DNA of 47,431 nucleotides, taken from CAZHZT01 sp964537285 (lineage in GTDB: Bacteria > Bacteroidota > Bacteroidia > Chitinophagales > Saprospiraceae). The stretch lies in the NCBI GenBank assembly GCA_964537285.1, contig CAZHZT010000035.1, positions 1 to 47,431 of the forward strand. Direction: 5' to 3'. Each line of letters begins with the position of its first letter. Position 1 is the first letter of the stretch. Of the stretch, positions 1-8,035 are shown piece by piece. The position numbers were made by a program, and so were the translations under genes. The notes under the pieces are model-generated. The model was not told the DNA's origin and searched no databases. It worked only from the letters and a program-made list of their open reading frames with translations.

Positions 1-210
1 GTATTCATTTTTTAACGGCTGCCAGCCTTCCAAAAAGCTAAATTGAATAAGGCCGATCCTAAAGTATTGATTTACAGCACCTGTTTTAATCATTGTGGCA
101 ACATGAAGTTCCTGAAGCACTTGCAGCGATTAAGAAGCCCCGTATCTCTACAAACAAATTTTCCTGCTAAGGATTATGTACTACGTTTTAAACAGCTTCA
201 TTGCTTATTT
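1..210. repeat. Dispersed intergenic repeat R2, partial copy at window edge
   Basis: The first ~120 bases are nearly identical to 17456-17560 and clearly related to 5788-5895. Shared landmarks are GTATTCATTTTTTAACGGC, GGCTGCCAGCC, GAATAAGGCCG and CAACATGA. The copy is cut by the window edge and lies downstream of the asnS stop codon. The ORF that can be drawn through it has no family resemblance and is not called. Confidence 0.75.
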
Positions 211-219
211 AAGTATTGG

Positions 220-1656
220 CTAGAAGGCGGCATTCCCCGGCGTACGCGGGAAAGGGATAACATCGCGAATGTTGCCCATGCCTGTAATAAATTGAACAAG
301 ACGTTCAAAACCCAAACCGAAGCCTGCGTGGGGGCAAGAACCGAAACGGCGCGTATCCAGGTACCATTGCATTTCTTCTTCTGGAATATGCATTTCCTCC
401 ATTCTTCCTTTTAAGCGGTCAAGTCGCTCTTCTCTTTGTGAACCTCCGACGATTTCGCCAATGCCGGGGAAAAGAATATCCATTGCGGCTACTGTTTTAT
501 CGTCATCATTAAGTCGCATATAAAAAGCTTTAATTTTTTTAGGATAATCTGTTAAGATTACCGGCTTTTTAAAATGCTTTTCTACGAGGTAGCGCTCATG
601 CTCGGATTGTAAGTCAGCTCCCCATTCTTCGATAACAAACTTAAACTTCTTCTTTTTATTGGGTTTAGACTGTAATAAGATGTTTATGGCCTCAGTATAA
701 GTAAGACGTTCAAAATCATTATTCACACAGAAGCGAAGGCGCTCAAGCAAACTCATTTCAGAACGCTCATTTTGAGGTTTTTGTTTTTCCTCATTTAGTA
801 AGCGTTGCTCAAGGAATTTTAAGTCTTCTTCACAATGATCTAAAGCATAACCTATTACAAATTTCAGCAGTTGTTCTGCAAGGTTCATATTGTCCTCGAG
901 ATCTGCGAAGGCTATTTCTGGTTCGATCATCCAGAACTCGGCTAAGTGGCGTGAGGTATTGGAGTTCTCGGCTCTGAAGGTAGGGCCAAAAGTATAAACA
1001 TCGCTAAGAGCAAGCGCACCGAGTTCCGCTTCTAATTGGCCGGATACGGTAAGATTGGTTGGTTTCTCAAAGAAATCCTGTTTGAAGTCAACTTCTCCTT
1101 CTTCGGTACGAGGAACCTTCAAAAGGTCCAGAGTGGTTACCTGGAACATTTCTCCGGCGCCCTCGGCATCTGAACCCGTAATAATCGGGGAGTGTAGGTA
1201 AAAGAACCCACGATCATTAAAGAAGCGATGGATTGCATAAGCAATGGCATGGCGAACACGGAAGACTGCGCCAAAAGTATTGGTTCTAAAACGAAGGTGA
1301 GCAATTTCTCTCAGGAATTCCAGTGAATGGCGCTTTGGTTGTAGAGGGTATTCCGAGGCATCCGAATCACCATAAATAATGATTTCTTTTGCATTGATCT
1401 CTACTTTTTGCCCTTTCCCTTGTGATGGAACAACCTCTCCCATAACACCTATTGCCGCTCCGGTCGTTAATCTTTTTAATAACTCTGGCGGGAATTGATC
1501 TTTATCGACTACAATTTGAAGTGCACTTAGGCTGGAGCCATCATTTAGGGCAATGAACTGATTATTCCTAAATGTTCTGATCCATCCTTTAACAGTTACT
1601 TCATAATTGGTTTCTTCGCTTTTCAGCAGATCTTTGATCTTCGTGCGCTTATTCAT
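220..1656 (-). CDS. asnS: Asparagine--tRNA ligase
   Basis: Cytoplasmic class IIb aminoacyl-tRNA synthetase that charges tRNA-Asn with asparagine using ATP. The 478 residues are normal for bacterial AsnRS. An N-terminal OB-fold anticodon-binding domain (about 15-100, with VKGWIRTFRNNQFIALNDGS) precedes the class II catalytic core. Visible core motifs are the motif 2 region FRAENSNTSRHLAEFWMIEP and motif 3 GFGLGFERLVQFITGMGNIR followed by DVIPFPRTPG at the C-terminus, the typical AsnRS ending. The ATG start gives the expected N-terminus MNKRTKIKDLL. A strong palindrome at 1715-1794 separates it from the DCC-family gene upstream, so it is probably transcribed on its own. Known from the family: AspRS is the closest paralogue, but the motif 3 ending fits AsnRS. 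Confidence 0.97.
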   Translation of the reverse strand: MNKRTKIKDLLKSEETNYEVTVKGWIRTFRNNQFIALNDGSSLSALQIVVDKDQFPPELLKRLTTGAAIGVMGEVVPSQGKGQKVEINAKEIIIYGDSDASEYPLQPKRHSLEFLREIAHLRFRTNTFGAVFRVRHAIAYAIHRFFNDRGFFYLHSPIITGSDAEGAGEMFQVTTLDLLKVPRTEEGEVDFKQDFFEKPTNLTVSGQLEAELGALALSDVYTFGPTFRAENSNTSRHLAEFWMIEPEIAFADLEDNMNLAEQLLKFVIGYALDHCEEDLKFLEQRLLNEEKQKPQNERSEMSLLERLRFCVNNDFERLTYTEAINILLQSKPNKKKKFKFVIEEWGADLQSEHERYLVEKHFKKPVILTDYPKKIKAFYMRLNDDDKTVAAMDILFPGIGEIVGGSQREERLDRLKGRMEEMHIPEEEMQWYLDTRRFGSCPHAGFGLGFERLVQFITGMGNIRDVIPFPRTPGNAAF

Positions 1657-1714
1657 GATTTCTGAATTATATGGCTATAAAAACGCTGCGAAAATAAAGA
1701 AAATAATTCAAGGT

Positions 1715-1794
1715 CAAAGCTCGAATCGCTATTCTGAGCATTAGTTTATTGTTGAGGCATGCCTCAACAATAAACTAATGCGATTCGAGCTTTG
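1715..1794. terminator. Long palindrome between DCC-family gene and asnS
   Basis: An inner perfect palindrome with 21-base arms and no loop (1739-1759 / 1760-1780) is enclosed by perfect 14-base outer arms (1715-1728 / 1781-1794). A 10-base bulge (1729-1738) sits on one side only. It lies 58 bp downstream of the DCC-family stop codon and just upstream of asnS, so it may terminate the minus-strand transcript from that gene. The flank 1780-1815 recurs at 47335-47370. Confidence 0.7.
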
Positions 1795-1815
1795 AAAAAT
1801 GAACGCGCCTGCGGC
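1780..1815. repeat. Short dispersed intergenic repeat, copy 1
   Basis: A 36-base segment from GCGATTCGAGCTTTG to CGCGCCTGCGGC recurs at 47335-47370 with about four changes. Both copies are intergenic and lie beside a large palindrome. Confidence 0.6.
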
Positions 1816-1851
1816 ACTATCGCAGCAAAAAAATGATTTCCGTAAAACCAG

Positions 1852-2277
1852 TTAAGGTAAGAAGCGACTCTTCAGTTCTGGTGTAGGGATCATGCAACTT
1901 TCTTTTTTCCCAAACCAATTGTAACGATTTCGGGCCACCCAATTATAGATGCTATCTCTAATTGATTTAGGGATCCATTTAAATATATATAGGGCTGGCC
2001 AAAGCCCCCCTAAACGTCTGGTGATCTGAAGGGCTACATCAGAGTGGGTGTAAACTTTATCTCCCTCAACGAGTACTACCGTATTTAGATCTTCGGGATT
2101 CATCCCAAATTCTTGTTGAATACTTTGACCGGATTCGGATTGCAGGGCTGTAAAAAGAAAAATGCCATTAGGATCTCTTTTTATTACAAATTGAACGAAT
2201 CCATTGCACAAATTGCATACTCCATCAAAAAGAAGAATTGGGTGTTCCTTTGTTTTTACCAAATAAGTATTTTGCAT
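1852..2277 (-). CDS. DCC-family (DUF393) thiol-disulfide oxidoreductase-like protein
   Basis: A 141-residue protein with the hallmark motif of the DUF393/DCC family near its N-terminus: ILLFDGVCNLCNGFVQFV, containing the D-x-x-C-x-x-C pair. The conserved middle (FTALQSESGQ, VALQITRRLGGLWP) and the C-terminal region RNRYNWFGKKESC also fit. The family is thought to act as thioredoxin-like thiol:disulfide oxidoreductases; the substrate is unknown. The reading frame extends upstream to a GTG at 2325, but that codon lies inside a mobile palindromic element (2296-2339). The ATG at 2277, ten codons before the conserved motif, is therefore the likelier start. It lies just downstream of radA on the same strand; the inserted element now fills most of the space between them. 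Confidence 0.88.
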   Translation of the reverse strand: MQNTYLVKTKEHPILLFDGVCNLCNGFVQFVIKRDPNGIFLFTALQSESGQSIQQEFGMNPEDLNTVVLVEGDKVYTHSDVALQITRRLGGLWPALYIFKWIPKSIRDSIYNWVARNRYNWFGKKESCMIPTPELKSRFLP

Positions 2278-2285
2278 AGAGCTAA

Positions 2286-2349
2286 TTACTTTTAGTTCTT
2301 TGACATAACTTGTGAAGTTCCTCACAATTTGTCAAAGCACGTTACTTTT
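2286..2349. mobile_element. MITE-like palindromic element, internally deleted 44-bp copy with 8-bp target duplication
   Basis: The element runs from TTCTTTGAC (2296) to GTCAAAGCA (2339). It keeps only the terminal arms of the 107-bp family seen at 7880, 14837 and 16078. It is flanked by perfect 8-bp direct repeats TTACTTTT at 2286-2293 and 2342-2349, each two bases outside the conserved ends. It sits between radA and the DCC-family gene. Confidence 0.8.
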
Positions 2350-2355
2350 TAAACT

Positions 2356-3732
2356 TTATACAAAAAGCTGGTTATAGAGTTCATCGACTTTGCCTAAAAC
2401 ATTAACAGAGATTTGATACCTGCTAAAGTCAAGGCCTTTTGTGTTGTATTTTGATATAAATATTTTTTCAAAACCCAGGCGTTCAGCTTCTTGAATTCGG
2501 TTTTCCACTTTGTTGACTGCCCGGATTTCGCCTGAGAGCCCCACTTCACCCGCGAAACAAATTTGCGGAGGAATGTTTATGTCTTCAAGTGAGGAGATAA
2601 GCGCACTGATGACTGCTAAGTCCAGTGCAGGATCGTCTACTTTTATACCTCCGGCTAAATTGAGAAAAACATCATTTTGGGCAAAAGGAAAGCCGCAGCG
2701 TTTTTCAAGAACTGCCAACAACATACTCAGGCGACGAAGGTCAAAACCCGTAGCCGATCTTTGGGGAGTACCATAAACGGCCCTGCTGACCAGTGCTTGT
2801 GTTTCAATAAGAATGGGGCGGAGGCCTTCAAGTGTAGCTCCGACAGCGCTGCCACTTAAGGATTCTTCGTTTTGGGAAAGCAAAAGTTCTGAAGGGTTTT
2901 GCACCTCACGCAAGCCATTGGCCTGCATTTCATAGATTCCCATTTCATCCGTCGATCCGAACCGGTTTTTTATAGTTCTGAGGATACGGTAAGAGTAATG
3001 GCGATCTCCTTCAAATTGAATTACCGTGTCAACGATATGTTCCAATAGTTTCGGGCCTGCTATTGCCCCTTCTTTATTAATATGGCCGATAATAACGACT
3101 GGTATATTCGTGATTTTTGCAAACCGCTGAAGTTCGGCGGTGCATTCTTTTATTTGGGAGATGCTTCCGGGAGTTGAATCCAGGTAGGATGAAGAAAGCG
3201 TTTGAATAGAATCAATAATCAGCATCGCAGGCTCCATGCTTCGGGTGTGTACCAGAATTTTACTTATGTCCGTTTCATTGATTACAAAACACTGGTTTGG
3301 GGAATTACTGATTCTGGAGGCACGCATTTTTATTTGTTCTTCACTTTCTTCTCCTGACACATATAGTATAGGAGAAGAAACTTTTAGAGCGATTTGTAAC
3401 AGAAGAGTGGATTTTCCTATACCTGGTTGACCTCCAAGTAGAATGAGTGATCCGGGAACGAGGCCTCCTCCCAATACTCTATTGAATTCCTGATCCAGGA
3501 GTTGGAGCCTGGTAACTTTACCCATTTCTACATCATTCAATAGTACCGGGCGGGAATCCGCTTTTTTCCCTTCAGGTTTCCAAATGGCTGATCGTTGTTC
3601 CTTTTCAGTAGGTTTGGAAATGACCTCTTCCTGATAGGTGTTCCACTGATTGCAAGAAGGGCACTTGCCGATCCATTTAGGAGATGTTGCGCCGCATTCG
3701 CCGCATAGATATACTTTTTTCACTTTTGCCAA
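2356..3732 (-). CDS. radA: DNA repair protein RadA (Sms)
   Basis: RecA-like ATPase that promotes branch migration and processing of recombination intermediates in the cytoplasm; 458 residues is the usual length. An N-terminal C4 zinc finger is visible (C10-x2-C13...C24-x2-C27). The ATPase core has Walker A GQPGIGKST (101-109) and a Walker B-like segment ending in LIIDSIQTL. The RadA-specific KNRFGST motif is present. A Lon-protease-like C-terminal domain follows (VFLNLAGGIKVDDPALDLAV...FAGEVGLSGEIRAV). The start is TTG: an in-frame stop lies 6-9 bases upstream, no ATG is available at the N-terminus, and MAKVKKVYLCGECG matches the family's N-terminus. Confidence 0.97.
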   Translation of the reverse strand: MAKVKKVYLCGECGATSPKWIGKCPSCNQWNTYQEEVISKPTEKEQRSAIWKPEGKKADSRPVLLNDVEMGKVTRLQLLDQEFNRVLGGGLVPGSLILLGGQPGIGKSTLLLQIALKVSSPILYVSGEESEEQIKMRASRISNSPNQCFVINETDISKILVHTRSMEPAMLIIDSIQTLSSSYLDSTPGSISQIKECTAELQRFAKITNIPVVIIGHINKEGAIAGPKLLEHIVDTVIQFEGDRHYSYRILRTIKNRFGSTDEMGIYEMQANGLREVQNPSELLLSQNEESLSGSAVGATLEGLRPILIETQALVSRAVYGTPQRSATGFDLRRLSMLLAVLEKRCGFPFAQNDVFLNLAGGIKVDDPALDLAVISALISSLEDINIPPQICFAGEVGLSGEIRAVNKVENRIQEAERLGFEKIFISKYNTKGLDFSRYQISVNVLGKVDELYNQLFV

Positions 3733-3871
3733 AGCTGCCTAATTTTTTTAAAGCTAGTACTTGAAGTGGCTTAAAGGTAGGTATAGCGTGGTAATATATC
3801 CTTATGCCACCCTAGGGAATAGCTCCTTTTTTTACAAATTTGTTTAACAAGTATTAAAAAAACGTTATTTT

Positions 3872-3903
3872 TTTGGAAAAATGATAAACCTTCTTTACTT
3901 TTG
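3872..3903 (+). promoter_or_regulatory. Bacteroidota-type promoter (-33 TTTG, 20-bp spacer, -7 TACTTTTG)
   Basis: TTTG at 3872-3875 and TACTTTTG at 3896-3903 match the -33/-7 consensus exactly, with the expected spacing of 20 bases. Predicted transcription starts near 3910. No ORF follows on this strand before 4791. Confidence 0.65.
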
Positions 3904-3909
3904 TCTAGT

Positions 3910-3990
3910 GGAAGAAGATAGTTACATAGATTAAGTAAATATCTTCATGAGTTGTTCGCTTCGATAAAGTTCGAAGATTTTTAAATGTTA
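3910..3990 (+). ncRNA. Candidate small RNA with two hairpins
   Basis: Downstream of the promoter at 3872-3903, a 12-bp stem with one mismatch forms between 3914-3925 and 3935-3946. A second hairpin pairs CTTCGA (3959-3964) with TCGAAG (3971-3976) and is followed by a T-rich run, like a weak terminator. No ORF overlaps. No family is recognised. Confidence 0.35.
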
Positions 3991-4046
3991 ATTTTTTTCA
4001 GGAAAGAAACTTTTTAAGATTTTTTTCGTCTTTATAATAAAAGTAT

Positions 4047-4054
4047 TATCTTTG
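4047..4054 (+). promoter_or_regulatory. -7 box TATCTTTG of a second plus-strand promoter
   Basis: TATCTTTG at 4047-4054 matches TAnnTTTG. The -33 position, 20 bases upstream, is a T run (4021-4026) rather than TTTG. Predicted transcription starts near 4060. Confidence 0.5.
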
Positions 4055-4059
4055 CATTA

Positions 4060-4212
4060 ATAATATAACTTGTTTAAACTTTTTTTAATCAAGTCTGTTT
4101 AGAAGTAAAGAAAAGAATATATATCAAAGATATTTTAATGTAGATTGTTTTCATTTGGTTTTTTGGGGTTATACAGGGTGCTGCGTTTTACGCACGCATC
4201 CTGTTTTTTTTT
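4060..4212 (+). ncRNA. Candidate ~150-nt small RNA ending at an intrinsic terminator
   Basis: The interval begins after a -7 box and ends at a G+C-rich hairpin (4173-4203) with a nine-T tail. The T tail is on the plus strand only, so the terminator serves a plus-strand transcript. No such gene exists to its left until the promoters above. Size and layout would suit a 6S-like or other regulatory RNA, but I cannot assign a family from sequence alone. Confidence 0.4.
4173..4212 (+). terminator. Intrinsic terminator
   Basis: An imperfect G+C-rich stem (CAGGGTGCTGCGT pairing with ACGCACGCATCCTG) is followed by nine T residues on the plus strand. It abuts the stop codon of the convergent zinc-finger gene. 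Confidence 0.7.
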
Positions 4213-4546
4213 AGCGATCTGCGCATCTTACACATTTGTTGCTTTCAGGCATGAACATTAATCTCGGGATTGGTATTGGGTTCCCGCAGTTTTTACATAG
4301 CCCAAATCCTGGTTTTTCCATATTGGTCAAGGCAACTTTTAGCTTACCTAGCTTGGTTTTGGCTGACCTTAAAGCCGCTTCTGTAACGCTTTTATTGTTG
4401 ATGGCATCCATTCTACTCACTCTTCCAATAGCATTTTCAGGGCCTATAGGTTGTGTGTTATCTTCCATACTTTTTATTTTTTTCTCCGTCTCTTCAATAG
4501 CGTTGAGTATTTTTACTCTTATTTGATCTTTTTCGCCTGTATTCAT
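4211..4546 (-). CDS. TraR/DksA family C4-type zinc finger protein
   Basis: A small 111-residue protein. Residues about 1-75 are predicted helical, like the DksA coiled coil. The C-terminus has a canonical DksA/TraR zinc finger: C-K-N-C, 17 residues, then C-V-R-C, with the family context FGLCKNCGNPIPIPRLMFMP. Family members bind the RNA polymerase secondary channel and tune transcription, often with ppGpp. The coiled-coil tip acidic pair typical of DksA is not evident, so the exact effect is uncertain. The ATG start is preceded by a -7-like TATCTTTG on the minus strand (4577-4570), giving a 5' leader of roughly 17 bases. It is convergent with the candidate RNA locus at 3.9-4.2 kb. Confidence 0.88.
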   Translation of the reverse strand: MNTGEKDQIRVKILNAIEETEKKIKSMEDNTQPIGPENAIGRVSRMDAINNKSVTEAALRSAKTKLGKLKVALTNMEKPGFGLCKNCGNPIPIPRLMFMPESNKCVRCADR

Positions 4547-4569
4547 AAATGTTTAATTTTAGTTAAATC

Positions 4570-4577
4570 CAAAGATA
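4570..4577 (-). promoter_or_regulatory. -7 box for the zinc-finger gene
   Basis: On the minus strand the sequence reads TATCTTTG, matching TAnnTTTG, about 24 bases before the ATG at 4546. The -33 element is not well conserved. Confidence 0.45.
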
Positions 4578-4665
4578 GAGGTAATTTTTTTGATAAAAAG
4601 AGTAAATTATAGATGATGGATGAATTCGGGTGGCCTGGAAGGAATATTTTCTATTGAGAGGTGTG

Positions 4666-4689
4666 CTTTTTTTGAAATTTCAAAAAAAG
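4666..4689. repeat. 24-bp perfect palindrome
   Basis: CTTTTTTTGAAA and its exact reverse complement are fused without a loop, between the divergent zinc-finger gene and the gene at 4791. It could act as a bidirectional terminator or protein-binding site; the sequence does not decide. Confidence 0.4.
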
Positions 4690-4790
4690 AATAAATCCTG
4701 CCAGTCGCGACGAACTACTTATGAGGCAGCCTCAAACTCATCCGATAATAGAATATAGCTAACAGGCAGTAGCCAAAAATATGAGTTATT

Positions 4791-5660
4791 GTGAATCAAT
4801 ATCATTGGACATATCTCTCGCCAAACGGAAGCAAACATCTGGTAGTTCTATTCCATGCTACTAAATCAGGTAATCTAATGATTCACTGTAATTATAAAAT
4901 ATTAGTAGTGGATTTTCTGGTTTTTAAAACCAAGTCTTATTCCTTTTTTATTGATGAAGAATTATGCGAAGTGTCCGTTGAGCGAAAAAACAACAGATTC
5001 TATTACAATTTTAAGATCGATAATACAGTAGATACTCCTCTCAATCGGAAGCGGCGAAAAACAGAACGCAAGCACTTTTTTCAGGCCTTGGGCTTCTTTG
5101 GAAGCCTTCTTTTTTTAATAGCGTTACTGTTTGTGTTTTTGTGGCGAAAAGAACCCCAAAGCTTATCGGATAAAGCACAGCTTTTGGATCGAGTCGGGCT
5201 TGAAACGACTGGAGTCATTTTTCCGGTCTCCGGCAATCAGAACAAATGGAAATACTCCTTCGTTACCGGCGATAGCAAAGTAATTCATTCTGAAGTAGAG
5301 CTTCCCTTAGCCTCAAGTAAAAGAGAAGAGCTTGCTCTCGGTATGCCCCTGAAACGCGGAGATGAGTTTCAGGTTTTATATGACCCCAATAATCCATCGC
5401 AGAACCTTATGCAACTCAACCAACCAAGTGGCTTGCAAAAAGAGAGGTATCGAAAGTTAGTCATTGAAAAAATCCAGGAAATGAACCCGTCCGTCAACTC
5501 TTCTTCTGCCACTTGCCAGTTAGATATCGCTATGGAACTTATCGGAGATGAAGCCTTTGCAGCATTCTATTACAATGAACAGAGGGAAGGCGAATCATAT
5601 CAAAAACTCATAAAGGAAACGGATTACCTCGATCAAATTAAAGAGGATTGCGGTAAATGA
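4791..5660 (+). CDS. Hypothetical single-pass membrane protein
   Basis: A 289-residue protein of no family I recognise with confidence. One transmembrane helix is evident at about residues 100-118 (ALGFFGSLLFLIALLFVFLW), preceded by a basic stretch NRKRRKTERKH. The C-terminal part resembles DUF3592-like proteins in having a 'PVSGNQNKWKYSFVTGD...GDEFQVLYDPNNPSQN' pattern, in which a beta-rich domain ends in VLYDPxNP. The start is GTG, since no ATG lies early in the frame. The last codons and the stop fall in the left arm of an inverted repeat (5651-5681 / 5904-5934). No operon partner is evident. Confidence 0.7.
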   Translation: MNQYHWTYLSPNGSKHLVVLFHATKSGNLMIHCNYKILVVDFLVFKTKSYSFFIDEELCEVSVERKNNRFYYNFKIDNTVDTPLNRKRRKTERKHFFQALGFFGSLLFLIALLFVFLWRKEPQSLSDKAQLLDRVGLETTGVIFPVSGNQNKWKYSFVTGDSKVIHSEVELPLASSKREELALGMPLKRGDEFQVLYDPNNPSQNLMQLNQPSGLQKERYRKLVIEKIQEMNPSVNSSSATCQLDIAMELIGDEAFAAFYYNEQREGESYQKLIKETDYLDQIKEDCGK

Positions 5661-5934
5661 AACATGAGTCATCCCGAATTTTCGGGATGACTCATGTTTG
5701 GGGAAGCCTTTGCATGTGTTTGTTAATCATGTGTTTAACTACTTTTTCCTTTTTCCTTGATGAAAAAGTAGCAAAAAATCAAGGCTGTATTCAATTCTTA
5801 ACGCTTTTTGAAAGGCTGGCAGCCTAAAATGAATAATGCCGATCCTAATACATTGGTTTACAGCATACCTATTGTTAACTATTGTGACAACATGAAGTTT
5901 CTTAAATTCGGGATGACTCATGTTTCGTTTACCG
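5651..5934. repeat. Composite R2 intergenic repeat bounded by an inverted repeat
   Basis: This 270-base intergenic stretch is a copy of dispersed repeat R2 (also at 1-210 and 17249-17560). It begins with a perfect hairpin of 19-base arms (5660-5678 / 5681-5699), contains a CTACTTTTT...AAAAAGTAG hairpin followed by CAAAAAATCAAGGCTGTATTC, and includes AGGCTGGCAGCCT. Its outer ends, 5651-5681 and 5904-5934, are inverted copies matching at 30 of 31 bases, and the left one includes the stop codon of the preceding gene. Confidence 0.75.
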
Positions 5935-6038
5935 CTTTAAGTACTCTGTAACCTAAGTTAACAAACACTTAAACTAAAATTTTCTCGAAAGCGATATAAT
6001 TGCCGGATCTTAGGAGCCATAATGAAAATCACACTAAA

Positions 6039-7877
6039 ATGAGAGGTACTTTATTAATCCTGGCGCTGGTACAAGTAATTTTTAACTTGAATGCGCAAGA
6101 AAATCCGGCATTAGATATTCAAATCAAAGAAGGTCCAAATCCGTGGACGAAGCTGGAGTTGAATAATGAATCTGACCAATTTCAATTTGCAGTAGTGAGT
6201 GATCGCACGGGAGGCCACCGGCCTGGTGTTTTCATGAAAGGTGTTCGTAAGTTGAATTTGTTGCAACCTGAATTTGTGATGAGTGTTGGGGATTTGATAG
6301 AAGGTTATACCCAAGATTTGACAGAGCTAAACCGTCAGTGGGATGAGTTTGATAGCTTTGTGAATCAGTTAGAGATGCCTTTCTTTTATGTTCCTGGGAA
6401 TCATGATATTACCAATCCGGTGATGGCCCGGTTATGGGAGGAACGACTTGGAGAAACCTACTATTCATTTGTTTATAAGGATGTTCTCTTTTTATGTCTG
6501 AACTCTGAAGATCAAGCCAGAGGAGCTGGAAGAGGAAGTATTTCTGAACCTCAGTTCAAGTGGATAAAGGATGTATTGGCGGAACATGAAGATGTTCGGT
6601 GGACGTTGGTGTTTATGCACCAGCCCTTGTGGCGTCAAAATGTTGAAAATGAAGAAACAAACCCTGTTAAATGGTATGAAGTAGAAGAACAATTGCGCGG
6701 GCGGGCACATACCGTATTCGTTGGGCACCAGCACCACTATGTGAAATTTGAACGCAATAATGCGAATTACATCATGTTGGCAACTACAGGTGGCGGAAGC
6801 AGTTTACGTGGCCCTGAGTTTGGTGAGTTTGATCAGGTAGCATGGATTACGATGACGGAAGATGGACCGATCATCGCCAATTTGGCGATTGACTATATTT
6901 TTGATGAAAATTTAGCTACGGAAGTTACAGAGCAATTTGCCGGAGGGATGTGGCGAAACCCTCCATTTACCATTGAACCATTATACACGGATATTGAAAC
7001 ATTCGAATCGGGGAAAGTACGATTGAAAATCACTAACGATGAAGATGTGCCTATGATGGTAAAAGTGAAGAATAAGTTCTCCTGGGATTTTAAATCGGAT
7101 CTTTCTCAACCAGAGATTGAAGTAGGACCTAACTCTGTGGAATTCCTGGAAATGGAGATCGCAAGAAGAGGAAAAGCAGTGAAATCGGATTACAAAGGAG
7201 TGGAGCTTGAAGCTACTGTAGCTTATGTGGGCGATAATATGCCGAAACTTGAAGTACCTTTTAAATATTTGGTAGGTCCGGAAAATAAATATACGATCGC
7301 TAAGGATGTATCTAAAGTCGCAATTGATGGTAATTTAAAAGAATGGGGAGATTTACCTTACAAAGTAACTTCTGATAATGAAGCTGATATTTCTGCACGT
7401 TTCGACGTTTCATACGATGATCAATTTGTTTATGTAGCCGCTCAGGTTACCGATGATAATTTGCAACTGGATACTGGTACTGTTGCATGGCAACAAGATT
7501 ATGTTGGCGTTGTAATCAATGCTGATCCAATGGGGCAAAGTGCTATGAACCAAGGTGGCGGCTGGTACAGTAACTCATTTGTATATATTATGACGCCAGA
7601 AACAGAAAAGCTTCCAAGCTCAACCTTCTACGATGATCGCTTACCTGAAAATGTACGTTGGAAATGTATTGAAAATGAGGGTGGTTATGCTATGGAAATC
7701 GCTCTACCTCTTGACTATGTGAAAGAGCGTCAGGGTGAGGATTGGAAAACATTGCGTATCAACGTAGGTGTGCAGGATCAGGATGTCAATGAAAAGGAAA
7801 AGCCGCGTTATAATTTCGTTCCTGCCTGGAGAAACAGAGATAATCGTGCAGGTTCAGGAATGTTTTTTAAAAGATAA
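6039..7877 (+). CDS. Secreted metallophosphoesterase with C-terminal CBM9-like domain
   Basis: A predicted exported calcineurin-like phosphoesterase of 612 residues. The ATG at 6039 gives a clean signal peptide (MRGTLLILALVQVIFNLNAQ); the upstream TTG at 6000 would bury it. Dinuclear metal motifs appear in the family order: VSDRTGG, VGDLIEG, VPGNHDI, FMHQPLW and VGHQHHYV. A middle beta-rich region follows. The C-terminal ~190 residues (from VAIDGNLKEWGDLPY) resemble a family 9 carbohydrate-binding/DOMON-like module, with YDDQFVYVAAQVTDDNL and a terminal VQDQD...PAW segment. Substrate is not predictable; the binding module suggests a polymer or surface target. It has no T9SS C-terminal domain, unlike its neighbour at 8084. 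The final codons form one arm of an ancestral 81-bp palindrome. Confidence 0.85.
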   Translation: MRGTLLILALVQVIFNLNAQENPALDIQIKEGPNPWTKLELNNESDQFQFAVVSDRTGGHRPGVFMKGVRKLNLLQPEFVMSVGDLIEGYTQDLTELNRQWDEFDSFVNQLEMPFFYVPGNHDITNPVMARLWEERLGETYYSFVYKDVLFLCLNSEDQARGAGRGSISEPQFKWIKDVLAEHEDVRWTLVFMHQPLWRQNVENEETNPVKWYEVEEQLRGRAHTVFVGHQHHYVKFERNNANYIMLATTGGGSSLRGPEFGEFDQVAWITMTEDGPIIANLAIDYIFDENLATEVTEQFAGGMWRNPPFTIEPLYTDIETFESGKVRLKITNDEDVPMMVKVKNKFSWDFKSDLSQPEIEVGPNSVEFLEMEIARRGKAVKSDYKGVELEATVAYVGDNMPKLEVPFKYLVGPENKYTIAKDVSKVAIDGNLKEWGDLPYKVTSDNEADISARFDVSYDDQFVYVAAQVTDDNLQLDTGTVAWQQDYVGVVINADPMGQSAMNQGGGWYSNSFVYIMTPETEKLPSSTFYDDRLPENVRWKCIENEGGYAMEIALPLDYVKERQGEDWKTLRINVGVQDQDVNEKEKPRYNFVPAWRNRDNRAGSGMFFKR

Positions 7878-7996
7878 CCTTCTTTGACAAATTGTGTGGA
7901 ACTTCGAAATGATAAGCCTTGAATGCCCTTGTGGTTGAAAGGGTTATCATTTTGAAGTTCCATTTTCCACAATTTATGTCAAAGAACTAAAGATAA
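7870..7996. mobile_element. MITE-like palindromic element, full 107-bp copy with 8-bp target duplication
   Basis: The element (7880-7986) has ends TTCTTTGAC / GTCAAAGAA and an interior that folds back on itself along most of its length (AAATGATAA...TTATCATTT). Perfect 8-bp direct repeats AAAGATAA flank it at 7870-7877 and 7989-7996, each two bases outside the conserved ends. The left repeat contains the phosphoesterase stop codon. Confidence 0.85.
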
Positions 7997-8035
7997 TAAC
8001 CAAAGGGGGCTCAGCCCCCTTTGGTTATTATCTTT
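7989..8035. terminator. Perfect 23-bp-arm hairpin
   Basis: Arms 7989-8011 and 8013-8035 are exact reverse complements around one base, with a GGGGGCT/AGCCCCC core. It can serve as the terminator of the phosphoesterase gene, and it is the inner part of the 81-bp ancestral palindrome. Confidence 0.7.

Larger units (their letters stand above)
3733..4210 (+). other. Gene-free AT-rich region with two plus-strand promoters and a terminator
   Basis: No credible ORF lies in these 478 bases, and the plus strand is stop-rich. The region holds two Bacteroidota-type promoters pointing right (-7 boxes at 3896 and 4047) and a hairpin with a nine-T tail near 4205. It therefore looks transcribed but non-coding. 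Confidence 0.6.

Noticed and set aside
43..414. Plus-strand ORF of 123 residues at the left edge
   Set aside because: It runs through repeat R2 and then antisense to asnS; it has no family resemblance.
5739..5921. Minus-strand ORF of 60 residues in the 5.7-5.9 kb spacer
   Set aside because: It lies fully in dispersed repeat R2 and has no recognisable domain.
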